Notes: a model not told the origin generated them from the sequence alone. A stretch of DNA of 64,000 bases from Bhargavaea cecembensis (GCF_001619585.1 NZ_LQNT01000001.1:62001-126000); one strand, 5' to 3'; counted from the stretch's first letter, positions 11,186 to 20,188 are shown. A program made the numbers and translations.

Positions 11186-12001
11186 TCACTTTGCCGTACT
11201 GACCCATTCCGGCAGCCGGAGGTTTCCGTACAGTTCCGGATGAAGCAGGTTCCCCAGTTTCAGGGCGCCTTCCAGCAGACGCGGTGAAGGGCGGCAATAG
11301 AGCCATTCTTCCATGACATCAACGTGACCTTCACGGACAGCACGGAGTTCAGGCCAGCCCTGTCGCTTCCGGAGCAGTTCCGGCCGGATCTTTTCGGTGC
11401 GGACACCGACCCATGCAAGCAGAATCCGGTCGGGGTCGCGTGAGGCCACATCATCCCAGTCCGTCTGGATGCTGGCTAGTTCTACATCTTCATATATATT
11501 GTACCCGCCGGAAATCCGGCTGATTTCAGTGAGCCAGTTGATGCTTCCGGGAGTGAACACCGGCTTTGGCCACCACTCCCAGTATAAAGACGGCCTGTCC
11601 GCAACGCGCTCCGAGCGCAGATTAAGTTCACTGATGAAATCCAGGTATTCCCGCGCAATGTGTCGTGCCCGTTCTTCAATACCGCATGCCCGGCCGACGG
11701 TGACCAGATCTTCAGCGATATCCCCGAGGCTCTGCGGATTCGTTACGAGGTGGGGAATGCCGCGTTTCACGAGCTCTTCCACGTTTCGCTCCATTCCCGG
11801 CACACTCAGCGAGGCAAGAACAAGATCCGGACCGGTCGCTTCCAGGCGGTCCATATCAATCGACAGGTCAGGCCCGAGCTTCGGCAGATCCGATACGGAC
11901 GCCGGCCAGTCGGAAAAGTCATCCACTCCAACAAGCTGTCCGTCCAAGCCAAGATAGGCCAGCAATTCCGTATTGCTCGGACAAATCGAGACAAGTTTCA
12001 T
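11186..12001 (-). CDS. cobalamin/corrinoid-binding protein, BtuF-like helical-backbone fold
   Basis: A 271-residue protein starting MKLVSICPSNTELLAYLGL. It has the typical start of BtuF-like domains (SNTELL, VGVDDFSDWP, LPKLGPDLSID), WEWWPKPVFTPGS and an AWVGVR strand. No lipoprotein or Sec signal is present, so it is probably cytoplasmic rather than the receptor of an ABC importer, and no btuC/btuD genes are adjacent. ATG 12001 has GGAGGGG 5 nt upstream; the frame extends further upstream without support. Ligand specificity is inferred from the family only. Confidence 0.8.
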   Translation of the reverse strand: MKLVSICPSNTELLAYLGLDGQLVGVDDFSDWPASVSDLPKLGPDLSIDMDRLEATGPDLVLASLSVPGMERNVEELVKRGIPHLVTNPQSLGDIAEDLVTVGRACGIEERARHIAREYLDFISELNLRSERVADRPSLYWEWWPKPVFTPGSINWLTEISRISGGYNIYEDVELASIQTDWDDVASRDPDRILLAWVGVRTEKIRPELLRKRQGWPELRAVREGHVDVMEEWLYCRPSPRLLEGALKLGNLLHPELYGNLRLPEWVSTAK

Positions 12002-12273
12002 ACTACCCCTCCGTTCATGTAAATCGATTGTATCAGAAGGAGGGGAGGGCAGCGAGGTAGCCGGAGAACGAACTGAAGCAATTGTGTTTGACTCTACGGC
12101 GTTGGCAGGATGCTTCCGTAACAAACTGTTGATGGGCATACTGCTACACTTTGCCGCTTCAACTGTCATGGTTAGATCTTTTTCTGCAATATGATTTGTA
12201 TGTATGAAATGAAATTCATGTCAGCTGCACATCCCATGGCGAGGCAAATACTTGAATAGATAGATATTTGTAA

Positions 12274-12449
12274 GATTGAAGCGGAGGGCCCGAGACACCT
12301 GCGGGAAAAGCGTTAGCCGAAGACCCCGCAGAGCGCAGCTCGAGGAGTGCAGCTAATGCCGCTCAACGCTGACGCTTTTGAGCGCAGACGCCAAACTTCG
12401 CATTGGCGTCGGCAACGTCCGCGGTAAGGGAGGGACATAAGCGGAAATC
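12274..12449 (+). repeat. modular intergenic repeat, copy A
   Basis: The first of a family found again at 25219-25342, 36134-36225, 63621-63846 (inverted) and 63975-64000. It opens GATTGAAGCGGAGGG and has a core CGAGACACCTGCGGG followed by AAAGCGTTAGCCGAAGACC. In that core CTGCGGG pairs with CCCGCAG. A GCTCAA/TTGAGC hairpin and a GACGCCAA/TTGGCGTC hairpin (12387-12410) follow, and it ends GCGGAAATC. It fills most of the gene-free gap between rpsD and the corrinoid-binding gene. The rest of 12002-12588 shows nothing beyond the rpsD terminator. Confidence 0.85.
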
Positions 12450-12528
12450 CGAAGGATTATGACAAGATAGGTTTCATGTTCTCTTTTATAGTTTCTAAAA
12501 CACAGTCCGTTTTTTCTTTATGAGCGAA

Positions 12529-12575
12529 CACAAAAAAGCTGCAGACAAGGAGGAGAACCTCGCTTTGTCTGCAGC
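12529..12575 (-). terminator. rpsD terminator
   Basis: An 11-bp GCTGCAGACAA/TTGTCTGCAGC stem with an inner GAGG/CCTC extension, followed on the minus strand by TTTTTTG. The stem sequence recurs at the thrS terminator (63573-63605). Confidence 0.9.
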
Positions 12576-12588
12576 CTGTAAGAGCTGA

Positions 12589-13191
12589 TTAGCGGTTGTA
12601 GAATTCAACGATCAGCGCTTCGTTGATCTCTGCAGGAAGTTCGCTGCGCTCAGGAAGGCGGACGAATGTGCCTTTCTTCGCTTCCGCATCGAATGTCACG
12701 TAGTCAGGAACGAAGTTTGTCGCTTCGATCGCTTCGTTGACAGCCGAAAGGTTCTGGGAACGCTCGCGGAGCGAGATTTCCTGACCAGGCGCTACGCGGT
12801 ACGACGGGATGTCGACGCGCTTGCCGTCAACGAGGACGTGGCCGTGGTTGACGAGCTGGCGTGCCTGGCGGCGTGTGCGGGCAAGGCCCATGCGGTACAC
12901 GACGTTGTCGAGGCGCGTTTCAAGCAGGATCATGAAGTTTTCGCCGTGCTTACCAGGCATTTTGCCTGCACGGAGGAATACTGTGTGGAATTGGCGTTCG
13001 TTAACACCGTACATGTGACGGAGTTTTTGCTTCTCTTGAAGCTGCATGCCGTATTCCGAGAGTTTTTTACGCTGGTTCGGGCCGTGCGGGCCTGGAGCGT
13101 AAGGACGTTTTTCGAGTTCTTTGCCCGTACCGCTCAGGGAAATACCGAGGCGGCGGGAGATTTTCCAAGATGGACCTGTGTAGCGAGCCAT
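12589..13191 (-). CDS. rpsD: 30S ribosomal protein S4
   Basis: A 200-residue S4 of standard length, starting [20 protein letters not shown]. It has the S4 RNA-binding region [20 protein letters not shown] and [19 protein letters not shown]. It is a primary 16S rRNA binder of the 30S subunit. SD AAGAGGAGGAG lies upstream. The gene is monocistronic behind a leader of about 190 nt that probably mediates S4 autoregulation. Codon use is strongly biased, as expected for a ribosomal protein. Confidence 0.98.
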   Translation of the reverse strand: MARYTGPSWKISRRLGISLSGTGKELEKRPYAPGPHGPNQRKKLSEYGMQLQEKQKLRHMYGVNERQFHTVFLRAGKMPGKHGENFMILLETRLDNVVYRMGLARTRRQARQLVNHGHVLVDGKRVDIPSYRVAPGQEISLRERSQNLSAVNEAIEATNFVPDYVTFDAEAKKGTFVRLPERSELPAEINEALIVEFYNR

Positions 13192-13382
13192 GGATGACTC
13201 CTCCTCTTAAGTTGGTTTTATTTTGAGTAAAATAAAAACCAGATGTGTTCAAACACGGTGCCATTTCATCATCTTGCACCTTCGCCCCAGCAGCCAAGGG
13301 TTACACGATGCACCGTTCACTCTCAGGTAAAGGGATGAAATGGTCGGCCTTGCTCACACAACTGCTGCGTTTATTTTACACA
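13192..13382 (-). promoter_or_regulatory. rpsD 5' leader, probable S4 autoregulatory RNA
   Basis: About 190 nt lies between the promoter and rpsD. On the minus strand it shows complementary blocks CCATTTCATC and GATGAAATGG, and a GGTGCA repeat on both arms around CCCTTGG, giving a long-range fold. A second AT-rich hairpin (TTTTATTTTACTC/AAAATAAAA) lies just before the SD. rpsD leaders in Firmicutes bind S4 to repress translation; assignment of this one is by position and foldability. Confidence 0.6.
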
Positions 13383-13388
13383 ACGACT

Positions 13389-13417
13389 ATCATATAACGG
13401 GTGCGAAAGGAAGTCAA
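13389..13417 (-). promoter_or_regulatory. rpsD promoter
   Basis: On the minus strand TTGACT (13412-13417) and TATGAT (13389-13394) have an exact 17-nt spacer. Confidence 0.75.
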
Positions 13418-13430
13418 GGGACAAGGATGG

Positions 13431-13459
13431 TTTCCTTTTCAGAGGCACCGAGATATAAT
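13431..13459 (+). promoter_or_regulatory. putative promoter of the methionine gamma-lyase gene
   Basis: A perfect TATAAT at 13454-13459 is 17 nt after a weak TTTCCT. It is divergent from the rpsD promoter with only a short gap. Confidence 0.4.
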
Positions 13460-13499
13460 AGTAGGAAATGAGAGCGTTTACAAAACAGGAGGGGCAGCG

Positions 13500-14714
13500 A
13501 TGAATAAGAAGGTCCACCGGGATACACTCATCATCCACGAGGGGTATGATTCACATGACCACCACGATAGCCTGGCCGTTCCGCTTTATCAGACATCCAC
13601 TTACGTGTTCCCCGACGCGGCTTCCGGGGCGGCCCGTTTTGCGGGTGAGCAGGAGGGCAACATCTACTCCAGGCTGACGAACCCGACCGTCAAAGTTCTT
13701 GAGGAACGGATCGCGTCATTGGAAAAAGGAGCCGGCGCGCTTGCGTTCGGCTCGGGCATGGCGGCGGTCAGCGCCGTGCTCGTCCATGCGACAAAGGCGG
13801 GGGACCATATCCTGTGCTCCAGGGGAATCTACGGTTGCACATTCGGCCTTCTGAACATCCTGGAAGAAAAGTACGGCATCACGCATGACCTGATTGCCAT
13901 GAAGAGTGAAGAGGATATCGAGCGGCATGTCCGGCCGGAGACAAGCGTCATCTATGTGGAGTCGCCGGTCAACCCTACGATGGAGGTGGCCGATATCCGT
14001 GCTGCAGCCAACGTTGCCAGGCGCCACGGCCTTAAGGTCATTGTGGATAATACTTTTTGCTCGCCATATATCCAGAACCCGATTGAACTGGGGGCGGATT
14101 TTGTCCTGCACAGCGCAACCAAGTATATCAACGGCCACGGCGATGTGATTGGAGGCCTGCTGATCGGAGCGGATGCAGAGGAGATCGGGCAGCTCCGGAT
14201 GACCGTCCAGAAAGATTACGGCGGGATCATCTCCCCATTCGATGCCTGGCTCATGATCCGGGGTCTGAAGACGCTGGCCGTACGGATGGAGCGCCACACA
14301 TCCAATGCCGAGGCGGTCATCGAGTACCTGAAGACCGTTCCCGCGGTCAGTGAAGTCCACTATCCGCTCGATCCTGCTCACCCGGATGTGGAAATTGCAA
14401 AACGGCAGATGAATGCCGGCGGCGGAATCTTCTCCTTCACTCTGGACGGGGGGCTGGAGGAAGCCCGTATCTTCCTGGATGAACTCCGGCTGGTCAAATT
14501 GGCAGTGAGTCTCGGGGATGCCGAGTCGCTGATCCAGCACCCGGCTTCCATGACGCACTCGCCGATACCGGAAGAAGAGCGGAAGGAGATGGGGATCACT
14601 GATTCGATGATCCGTTTCTCCGCGGGGCTTGAGCATCCGGACGACATCATCGCCGATCTGGACTCGGCATTCGCCGCCCTGAAAAAGCGGACTGCCCCGA
14701 CAGCAGCCGAATAA
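13500..14714 (+). CDS. methionine gamma-lyase (PLP-dependent Cys/Met metabolism enzyme)
   Basis: A 404-residue trans-sulfuration family enzyme. The PLP lysine is K208 in SATKYINGHGD. A cysteine at 113 in RGIYGCTFGLL is the residue characteristic of methionine gamma-lyases as opposed to cystathionine beta/gamma-lyases, so methionine cleavage to methanethiol, ammonia and 2-oxobutyrate is the best call. ATG 13500 has AGGAGGGGC upstream; the longer frame to 13401 would cover the promoter. It is convergent with the free methionine sulfoxide reductase gene. Confidence 0.85.
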   Translation: MNKKVHRDTLIIHEGYDSHDHHDSLAVPLYQTSTYVFPDAASGAARFAGEQEGNIYSRLTNPTVKVLEERIASLEKGAGALAFGSGMAAVSAVLVHATKAGDHILCSRGIYGCTFGLLNILEEKYGITHDLIAMKSEEDIERHVRPETSVIYVESPVNPTMEVADIRAAANVARRHGLKVIVDNTFCSPYIQNPIELGADFVLHSATKYINGHGDVIGGLLIGADAEEIGQLRMTVQKDYGGIISPFDAWLMIRGLKTLAVRMERHTSNAEAVIEYLKTVPAVSEVHYPLDPAHPDVEIAKRQMNAGGGIFSFTLDGGLEEARIFLDELRLVKLAVSLGDAESLIQHPASMTHSPIPEEERKEMGITDSMIRFSAGLEHPDDIIADLDSAFAALKKRTAPTAAE

Positions 14715-14727
14715 CCCAATAAGAATA

Positions 14728-14757
14728 GGGCAGCACGGCAGATGGCCGGCTGTCCTT
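14728..14757 (+). terminator. possible terminator between the convergent lyase and reductase genes
   Basis: GGGCAGC pairs with GCTGTCC (14728-14754) around an inner CGGC/GCCG hairpin. The T-run is weak (TTTG), so strength is doubtful. Confidence 0.4.
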
Positions 14758-14781
14758 TGCTGTGTTCAGATCGTATGACGC

Positions 14782-15273
14782 TTATTGCAGGTGCTTTTCC
14801 AGCACCCGGACGAACTTTTCGAGGCCGCGTGCGTCCTCTTCCGAGAAGCGCGCCAGTTCAGGACTGTCAATATCGAGGACTCCGAAGACACGGTCTTCCA
14901 CAATGATCGGCACGACCACTTCGGAGCGGGAGGCGGCATCGCATGCAATGTGGCCGGGGAAGGCATGGACGTCTTCCACCAGCTGAGTCTGCCGGTCCCG
15001 GGCGGCTGTTCCGCATACACCTTTTCCGAGAGCGATCCGAACACATGCCGGCAAGCCCTGGAAGGGTCCGAGTACGAGCTCATCTTCTCCGTCCATCACA
15101 TAGAAGCCGACCCAGTTGGTCCGGTCGAGGAATTGGTTAAGGAGGGCAGAGGCGTTGGCGAGGTTTGCCATGACGTTCCGCTCGCCTTCGAGCAGTGCAT
15201 CCAGCTGCTTGCAGAGCAGATCATAGTTTTCCTGGAGCGTGCCTGCATATTGCTGTTGAGTGAACACGGTCAT
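14782..15273 (-). CDS. free methionine-(R)-sulfoxide reductase, GAF-domain (YtsP-like)
   Basis: A 163-residue single GAF domain. All three catalytic cysteines of the fRMsr family are present: C77 (LPACVRI), C87 (GVCGTA) and C111 (HIACDAASRSE). It reduces free Met-R-sulfoxide. ytsP lies in the same neighbourhood (ezrA side) in B. subtilis. The ATG at 15273 has AAGGAGAG very close upstream; a GTG two codons in would have more usual spacing, so the exact start is uncertain by two residues. The open frame continues far upstream through the ezrA promoter region and is not coding there. Confidence 0.92.
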   Translation of the reverse strand: MTVFTQQQYAGTLQENYDLLCKQLDALLEGERNVMANLANASALLNQFLDRTNWVGFYVMDGEDELVLGPFQGLPACVRIALGKGVCGTAARDRQTQLVEDVHAFPGHIACDAASRSEVVVPIIVEDRVFGVLDIDSPELARFSEEDARGLEKFVRVLEKHLQ

Positions 15274-15418
15274 CTCTCCTTTCAGGGAAGGTCCCTGGGT
15301 GTTTGATGAATGATGGCGAATCATGCAAATTCTTGCGAAAAACAACGGCATAAAATCGTGAAACATGATACCATAGATCATACAGTGTTTACAGTGATTT
15401 TGGAACAGGGGGACTATG

Positions 15419-17107
15419 ATGAAGTACATCATCATTGGGATTATTATTCTCATTGCTTTGATCATCGTCGCCTTCATTATGAGGCGAAAGCATACAGCCA
15501 TCATCAATAAGCTGGAAGTGGAGAAGCTCCAGATACAGCATAAGCCGATTCTTGAAGAACTGACAAAAGTAAAACAGCTTAATATGAACGGAGAGACGGA
15601 GGAGAAGTTCGAGCGCTGGCGGAGCAGCTGGACGGAAGTCATGGACGACCACATGCCGGCCATCGACAACCTCCTTTTTGATGCGGAAGAGGCGATCGAC
15701 CGCATCCGCTTCGGCAAGGCGACGGAGATTGAAAAAGAGATCGAGTCGAAAATTGCCTATGCCGACGGTGAGATGAACCGGATTCTCGAAGAGCTCGATG
15801 AACTGATCGGGAGTGAAGAGCTGAACAGGGTGGAGATGGAAGAGCTGAAAAAGCGGCACAAGGCCGCACGCAAAAGCCTTCTTGCCCATCAGCATTCTTT
15901 CGGAAACGCGATTGGCCGGCTTGAAAAGCGTCTGGAGGCCATCAACCCCCGGTTTGAAGAGTATGATGAGCTTACGGCATCAGGCAATTACCTGAAAGCC
16001 CGCGAGACCGTACTCGGACTGTCCGATGAAGCAAAAGAGACGTTTGCGCTGATTGAAGACGTGCCGGTCCTCCTCACAGAGATCCAGACGAAGATGCCCC
16101 AGTCGATCAGGGAGTTGCGCGCAGGCATCCGGGAGATGGAAGACGGCGGTTACTACATCGGACATCTGGAGATGCAAGAGCGCCTTGCAGAAATCGATCT
16201 TGAACTGGAGGACCTGAAAGCTGCGCTTGAAGCACTTGAAGTGACCGAAGTCAAGGAGCGCACGGCTTCCCTGGAAGAGGAGATCAACGGCTTCTACGAC
16301 AAGCTGGAGCAGGAAGTGTATGCCCGGCATTATGTCGAGGAGAATCATGCTCACGTCGCCGCGAACCTCGGCGAGCTCAGCGCATTCACGAGAAGCACGG
16401 CGGACGAGGCCCGCTTTGTCCAGCAAAACTACCGGCTCAGCGAGAAGGAAGCGGCCATCCCGGAGGCGGCCCTGGAACAGGTGGCCGGCCTGGAGAAGCG
16501 CTTTGGCCTGCTGACGGACCGGATCAATGCCGGCCAGTCCGCTTCCTCTGTGCTTGGTGAAGAGCTGAAGGAGATCGATCAGGAATCGCGGCAGCTGCTG
16601 GAAGAGCAGGGCCGCTTCTCCGATCGCCTGAAGGAACTCCGCATCAACGAAACGGAGGCGCGTGCCCGGCTGTCCGAACTTGGCAAGATTTTGCAGGAGA
16701 CAGACAGGAAGCTGTTCAAGGCGAATACTCCGGGAATCCCTGAAGACATGGATGTGCGTCTTGAGGAAGCGGAAGAGCAGCTGTTCATTGTCAGCCAAAA
16801 TCTTCAGGATATGCCATTGAATATGTCGCTTGTGAATGAAAGCCTCACAAAAGCGGAAAAATGTATTCATGAGGTGTCCGAGAAAGCGGATGAAATGCTT
16901 GAAAACGTCGACCTGATCGAACGCCTGATCCAATACGGCAACCGCTACCGTTCCAACCCTGCAATTGATGAGCAGTTGGCGGAAGCCGAGGAGGCATTCC
17001 GCCAGTGCAGGTACGGCAAAGCGCTTGAAGACGCCGCATCCGCCGTCGAGGCAGCGGAACCGGGTGCGCTCAAGAAAATCGAAGTACTTGTCAAACAGGA
17101 AGTCTGA
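15419..17107 (+). CDS. ezrA: septation ring formation regulator EzrA
   Basis: A 562-residue protein with one N-terminal membrane span (about 2-22) followed by a nearly continuous, strongly charged coiled-coil cytoplasmic region of spectrin-like repeats. The length matches B. subtilis EzrA (562). The conserved ANTPGIP-like block and a C-terminal IERLIQYGNRYRS box are present. EzrA restricts FtsZ rings to midcell and links FtsZ to wall synthesis. Two adjacent ATGs exist (15416 and 15419); GGGGG spacing favours the second. It is divergent from the fRMsr gene. Confidence 0.95.
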   Translation: MKYIIIGIIILIALIIVAFIMRRKHTAIINKLEVEKLQIQHKPILEELTKVKQLNMNGETEEKFERWRSSWTEVMDDHMPAIDNLLFDAEEAIDRIRFGKATEIEKEIESKIAYADGEMNRILEELDELIGSEELNRVEMEELKKRHKAARKSLLAHQHSFGNAIGRLEKRLEAINPRFEEYDELTASGNYLKARETVLGLSDEAKETFALIEDVPVLLTEIQTKMPQSIRELRAGIREMEDGGYYIGHLEMQERLAEIDLELEDLKAALEALEVTEVKERTASLEEEINGFYDKLEQEVYARHYVEENHAHVAANLGELSAFTRSTADEARFVQQNYRLSEKEAAIPEAALEQVAGLEKRFGLLTDRINAGQSASSVLGEELKEIDQESRQLLEEQGRFSDRLKELRINETEARARLSELGKILQETDRKLFKANTPGIPEDMDVRLEEAEEQLFIVSQNLQDMPLNMSLVNESLTKAEKCIHEVSEKADEMLENVDLIERLIQYGNRYRSNPAIDEQLAEAEEAFRQCRYGKALEDAASAVEAAEPGALKKIEVLVKQEV

Positions 17108-17130
17108 CGTACATAATAAGTCAGGGAATC

Positions 17131-17168
17131 AGCCACCTCACAGACTTGTGACGGTGGCTTTCGTTTGG
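17131..17168 (+). terminator. hairpin between ezrA and the cysteine desulfurase gene
   Basis: AGCCACC (17131-17137) pairs with GGTGGCT (17153-17159) and TCACA with TGTGA inside, followed by TTCGTTT. It is a terminator or attenuator; the downstream start is only 25 nt away, so it may tune read-through. Confidence 0.65.
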
Positions 17169-17184
17169 AAAGGAAGCAAGCATC

Positions 17185-18312
17185 ATGATCTATTTCGACA
17201 ACAGTGCGACGACAATGCCCGATGACCGGGTACTGGATACATTCATAAAATCATCAAAGGCTTTTTTTGCGAACCCTTCCTCGCTGCACCGGCTCGGCAT
17301 CGAGGCCGACCGTCTGCTTGGCCGGGCAAGCGAGCAGGTGGCAGAGCTTGCGGGCATGCCGGGCGGCAAGGTTGTCTTCACATCAGGCGGAACCGAGGCC
17401 GATAATCTGGCTCTTTTCGGCCTGGCACGGGGCAACCGTAATCACGGGAGGAAAATCCTCATTTCGGAAATCGAACATCCCGCCGTCCTGCACTCAATTC
17501 CACAGCTGGAAGCTGAAGGTTTTGAGGTTGGGATGATCCGTGTGGACCGGAACGGAGTCATCGACCTGTCCGACCTGGACCGGAAGCTGACGCCGGACAC
17601 CTCGGTGGTCTCCATCATGCACGTCAATAACGAAACCGGCGCCATCCAGCCGCTGGAGGAAGCGGGCAGGCTCATCCGGGCCAAAACCAGGGCCGTATAC
17701 CATTCGGATGCGGTACAAAGTTTCGGGAAAATCACCATTCCGGTATCCGAGGCCGGTCCCGATGCCATATCCGTCTCTGCCCATAAGATTCACGGCATCG
17801 AAGGGTCCGGTGCGCTCATCCTGAAAAAGCGGCATGGGCTGGAACCGATCCTGTTCGGCGGAGGCCAGCAAGGCGGCCTCCGAAGCGGAACGGTGCCGGT
17901 CGCCCACGCGGCGGCTCTGGCCAAGGCAATGCGTCTGGCCGTGGAAGAGCTGGACCAAACACCATATGCAGAGTGGAGAAGCGAGCTGATCCGGTATTTC
18001 GGGAACTTCGGCAAGGTGAAGGTGCTCGGTTCGGAAAATAATGCGCCGCATATCCTCTCCGTTGCTATTAGGGGCATCAAGGGAGAAATTGCCGTCAATG
18101 CTCTACAGGAGCGGGACATCTATGTATCCACATCGAGCGCATGCTCTTCAAGAAGCAGAAAGGAAAGCCATGTCCTGCAGGCGATGGGTGTTCCCGATGA
18201 TTACCGTCACGGCGTGATCCGGATCAGTTTCGGGCGGATGAACTCAGCCGGGGAGATTGCGCAATTTAAGGAAGTATTCACATCGTTCATGGAAACGATA
18301 GAAAGGGTTTGA
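17185..18312 (+). CDS. cysteine desulfurase (IscS/NifZ type, partner of ThiI)
   Basis: A 375-residue class V aminotransferase-fold enzyme. The PLP lysine is K201 in SAHKIHG, and the catalytic cysteine is C320 in STSSACSSR. It releases sulfur from cysteine as an enzyme persulfide. The gene is 7 nt upstream of thiI, as nifZ is in B. subtilis, so it most likely supplies sulfur specifically for 4-thiouridine in tRNA rather than being the general Fe-S cluster desulfurase. ATG 17185 has AAAGGAAG upstream. Confidence 0.95.
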   Translation: MIYFDNSATTMPDDRVLDTFIKSSKAFFANPSSLHRLGIEADRLLGRASEQVAELAGMPGGKVVFTSGGTEADNLALFGLARGNRNHGRKILISEIEHPAVLHSIPQLEAEGFEVGMIRVDRNGVIDLSDLDRKLTPDTSVVSIMHVNNETGAIQPLEEAGRLIRAKTRAVYHSDAVQSFGKITIPVSEAGPDAISVSAHKIHGIEGSGALILKKRHGLEPILFGGGQQGGLRSGTVPVAHAAALAKAMRLAVEELDQTPYAEWRSELIRYFGNFGKVKVLGSENNAPHILSVAIRGIKGEIAVNALQERDIYVSTSSACSSRSRKESHVLQAMGVPDDYRHGVIRISFGRMNSAGEIAQFKEVFTSFMETIERV

Positions 18313-18319
18313 TCCGAAT

Positions 18320-19525
18320 ATGATGTACCACGAAATCATGATCCGTTACGGGGAGCTTTCGCTGAAAGGGAAGAACCGGAACGTATTTATCCGCAAGCTC
18401 AGAGACAACATTCGCCGGATTATGAAAGACCTGCCGACGGTCAAGGTCAAGGCGGAGCATGACCGGATGTACCTGTTCGCAGAAGAAGGCCGGGAGATTG
18501 AGGAGGCCCTCAAGCGCCTGCCGGATGTGTTCGGGATCCAGTCATTCAGCCCGGCGGTCCGCTGCAAAGCTGACCTCGACACCATCAAGGAGACCGCAGA
18601 ACGGATACTTTCGCACATGGAAACGGAAGGGAAGACCTTTAAGGTTGAAGTACGCCGCGCGGACAAGACATTCCCGCTGAAAACGATCGAACTCCAGCAG
18701 GAAATGGGCGGTCATCTTCTCCCGATCTACCCCGGATTGGTAGTGAAGATGAAAAATCCTGAAATCCGCCTTCTCATCGACATTCGGGAGGACGGTGCTT
18801 ATCTCTCCACAACAACGATCCAGGGAGCCGGCGGTCTTCCGGCAGGATCCAATGGCCATGCTCTCCTGATGCTGTCAGGAGGGATCGACAGTCCGGTCGC
18901 GGGCTATCTGATGATGAAGCGCGGCCTGAAACTGGATGTCATCCACTTCCACAGCCCGCCGTTTACGAGTGAGCAATCTAAGCAAAAAGTCGTGGAGCTG
19001 GCAGAACGGCTAAGCGCATTCGGGACGCGGATCCGCATGCATACCATTCAGTTCACCGAAATTCAGCAGGCGGTACAGGATGCAGTTCCATCAGCACTTA
19101 CGATGACGACTACGCGCCGAATGATGATGAAAATTGCCGACATGGTTCGCGAAGAGATCAGAGCCAAGGCGATTGTCACCGGCGAAAGCCTGGGCCAGGT
19201 CGCCAGCCAGACACTCGACAGCCTGAGTGCCATTAATGAAGTGACCTCGACGCCGGTGCTCCGGCCGCTCATTGCAATGGACAAACTGGATATCATCAGC
19301 ATTGCAGAAAAAATCGGCACATACGAAACATCGATCCGCCCATTTGAAGACTGCTGCACCATCTTTACTCCGGCCAATCCGGCCACTAAACCGAAAACGG
19401 ACAAAGTCATTTATTATGAGGGCAACGCCGATTTCGGGCCGATGATTGAAAAAGCCGTGGCCGAGCGGGAAATCATCGAGCTGCCGATTAAAAAAGAAGA
19501 AGATCCGTTTTCAGACCTGCTGTAA
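18320..19525 (+). CDS. thiI: tRNA 4-thiouridine synthase ThiI
   Basis: A 401-residue protein with a ferredoxin-like plus THUMP N-terminus (about 1-165) and a PP-loop adenylation domain carrying SGGIDSPVAGY. It lacks the C-terminal rhodanese domain of E. coli ThiI, as usual in Firmicutes. It activates U8 of tRNA and transfers sulfur from the adjacent cysteine desulfurase. Two start ATGs are adjacent (18320/18323). A late DCCTIF motif is present. Confidence 0.96.
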   Translation: MMYHEIMIRYGELSLKGKNRNVFIRKLRDNIRRIMKDLPTVKVKAEHDRMYLFAEEGREIEEALKRLPDVFGIQSFSPAVRCKADLDTIKETAERILSHMETEGKTFKVEVRRADKTFPLKTIELQQEMGGHLLPIYPGLVVKMKNPEIRLLIDIREDGAYLSTTTIQGAGGLPAGSNGHALLMLSGGIDSPVAGYLMMKRGLKLDVIHFHSPPFTSEQSKQKVVELAERLSAFGTRIRMHTIQFTEIQQAVQDAVPSALTMTTTRRMMMKIADMVREEIRAKAIVTGESLGQVASQTLDSLSAINEVTSTPVLRPLIAMDKLDIISIAEKIGTYETSIRPFEDCCTIFTPANPATKPKTDKVIYYEGNADFGPMIEKAVAEREIIELPIKKEEDPFSDLL

Positions 19526-19553
19526 TCCGGCACAAATTTCCAGATATCATGCC

Positions 19554-19582
19554 GTATGATAATTCGCCTCCGGCACATTCTA
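19554..19582 (+). promoter_or_regulatory. sigma-G promoter of the first SASP gene
   Basis: GTATG (19554-19558) and CATTCTA (19576-19582) with a 17-nt spacer match the sigma-G pattern (gHATR, CATnHTA). Forespore expression is expected for SASP genes. Confidence 0.8.
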
Positions 19583-19605
19583 TGTGCACAAGGAGGTGAT
19601 ACATC

Positions 19606-19809
19606 ATGGCAAACGACAACAACAACTCGAATCAGCTTCTCGTACCTGGTGTCCGCCAAGCGCTGGACCAAATGAAGTACGAAATCGCTCAAGAGTTCGG
19701 AGTTCAGCTGGGTGCCGACGCAACATCGCGTGCCAACGGTTCCGTTGGCGGAGAAATCACCAAGCGTTTGGTTTCGATGGCACAGCAGCAAATGAAGGGC
19801 CAACAATAA
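19606..19809 (+). CDS. alpha/beta-type small acid-soluble spore protein, copy 1
   Basis: A 67-residue SASP with the two family signatures: YEIAQEFGV, which contains the GPR germination-protease cleavage site, and [22 protein letters not shown]. It coats and protects spore DNA against UV and heat. It occupies the place of sspA in the B. subtilis order (thiI, sspA, ytcI). An AAGGAGGTGAT Shine-Dalgarno precedes the ATG. It is protein-identical to the next gene. Confidence 0.97.
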   Translation: MANDNNNSNQLLVPGVRQALDQMKYEIAQEFGVQLGADATSRANGSVGGEITKRLVSMAQQQMKGQQ

Positions 19810-19818
19810 TGCAATGAA

Positions 19819-19848
19819 GGCTGCCCGTCCAAGACGGGCGGTCTTTAA
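19819..19848 (+). terminator. terminator of SASP copy 1
   Basis: GCCCGTC (19823-19829) pairs with GACGGGC (19833-19839), with T-rich GGTCTTTAATTT following. Confidence 0.8.
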
Positions 19849-19925
19849 TTTGGTCTTTCTGAATAAAGTGTGCGGCATAGTCCCGGATTATCCGCCAGAT
19901 TTATTTAATTTCCAGATATTCTGCC

Positions 19926-19954
19926 GTATGATAATTCGCCTCCGGCACATTCTA
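19926..19954 (+). promoter_or_regulatory. sigma-G promoter of the second SASP gene
   Basis: GTATG (19926-19930) and CATTCTA (19948-19954) have the same 17-nt spacer as in copy 1. The promoter is part of the duplicated unit. Confidence 0.8.
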
Positions 19955-19978
19955 TGTGCACAAGGAGGTGATACATCC

Positions 19979-20182
19979 ATGGCAAACGATAACAACAATT
20001 CGAATCAGCTTCTCGTACCTGGTGTCCGCCAAGCGCTGGACCAAATGAAGTACGAAATCGCTCAAGAGTTCGGAGTTCAGCTGGGTGCCGACGCAACATC
20101 GCGTGCCAACGGTTCCGTTGGCGGAGAAATCACCAAGCGTTTGGTTTCGATGGCACAGCAGCAAATGAAAGGCCAACAATAA
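19979..20182 (+). CDS. alpha/beta-type small acid-soluble spore protein, copy 2
   Basis: A 67-residue protein identical to copy 1; the nucleotide sequence differs only at three synonymous sites (two near the start, one near the end). It keeps its own sigma-G promoter, AAGGAGGTGAT ribosome site and terminator, so both copies should be expressed in the forespore. The extra base before the ATG (CATCCATGG against CATCATGG) shows this is a real second locus and not a read duplicated in assembly. Confidence 0.97.
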   Translation: MANDNNNSNQLLVPGVRQALDQMKYEIAQEFGVQLGADATSRANGSVGGEITKRLVSMAQQQMKGQQ

Positions 20183-20188
20183 TGCAAT

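Noticed and set aside
11973-12194. Small plus-strand frame upstream of the corrinoid-binding gene
   Set aside because: It has no ribosome site, overlaps the real start region of the minus-strand gene and shows no conserved features.
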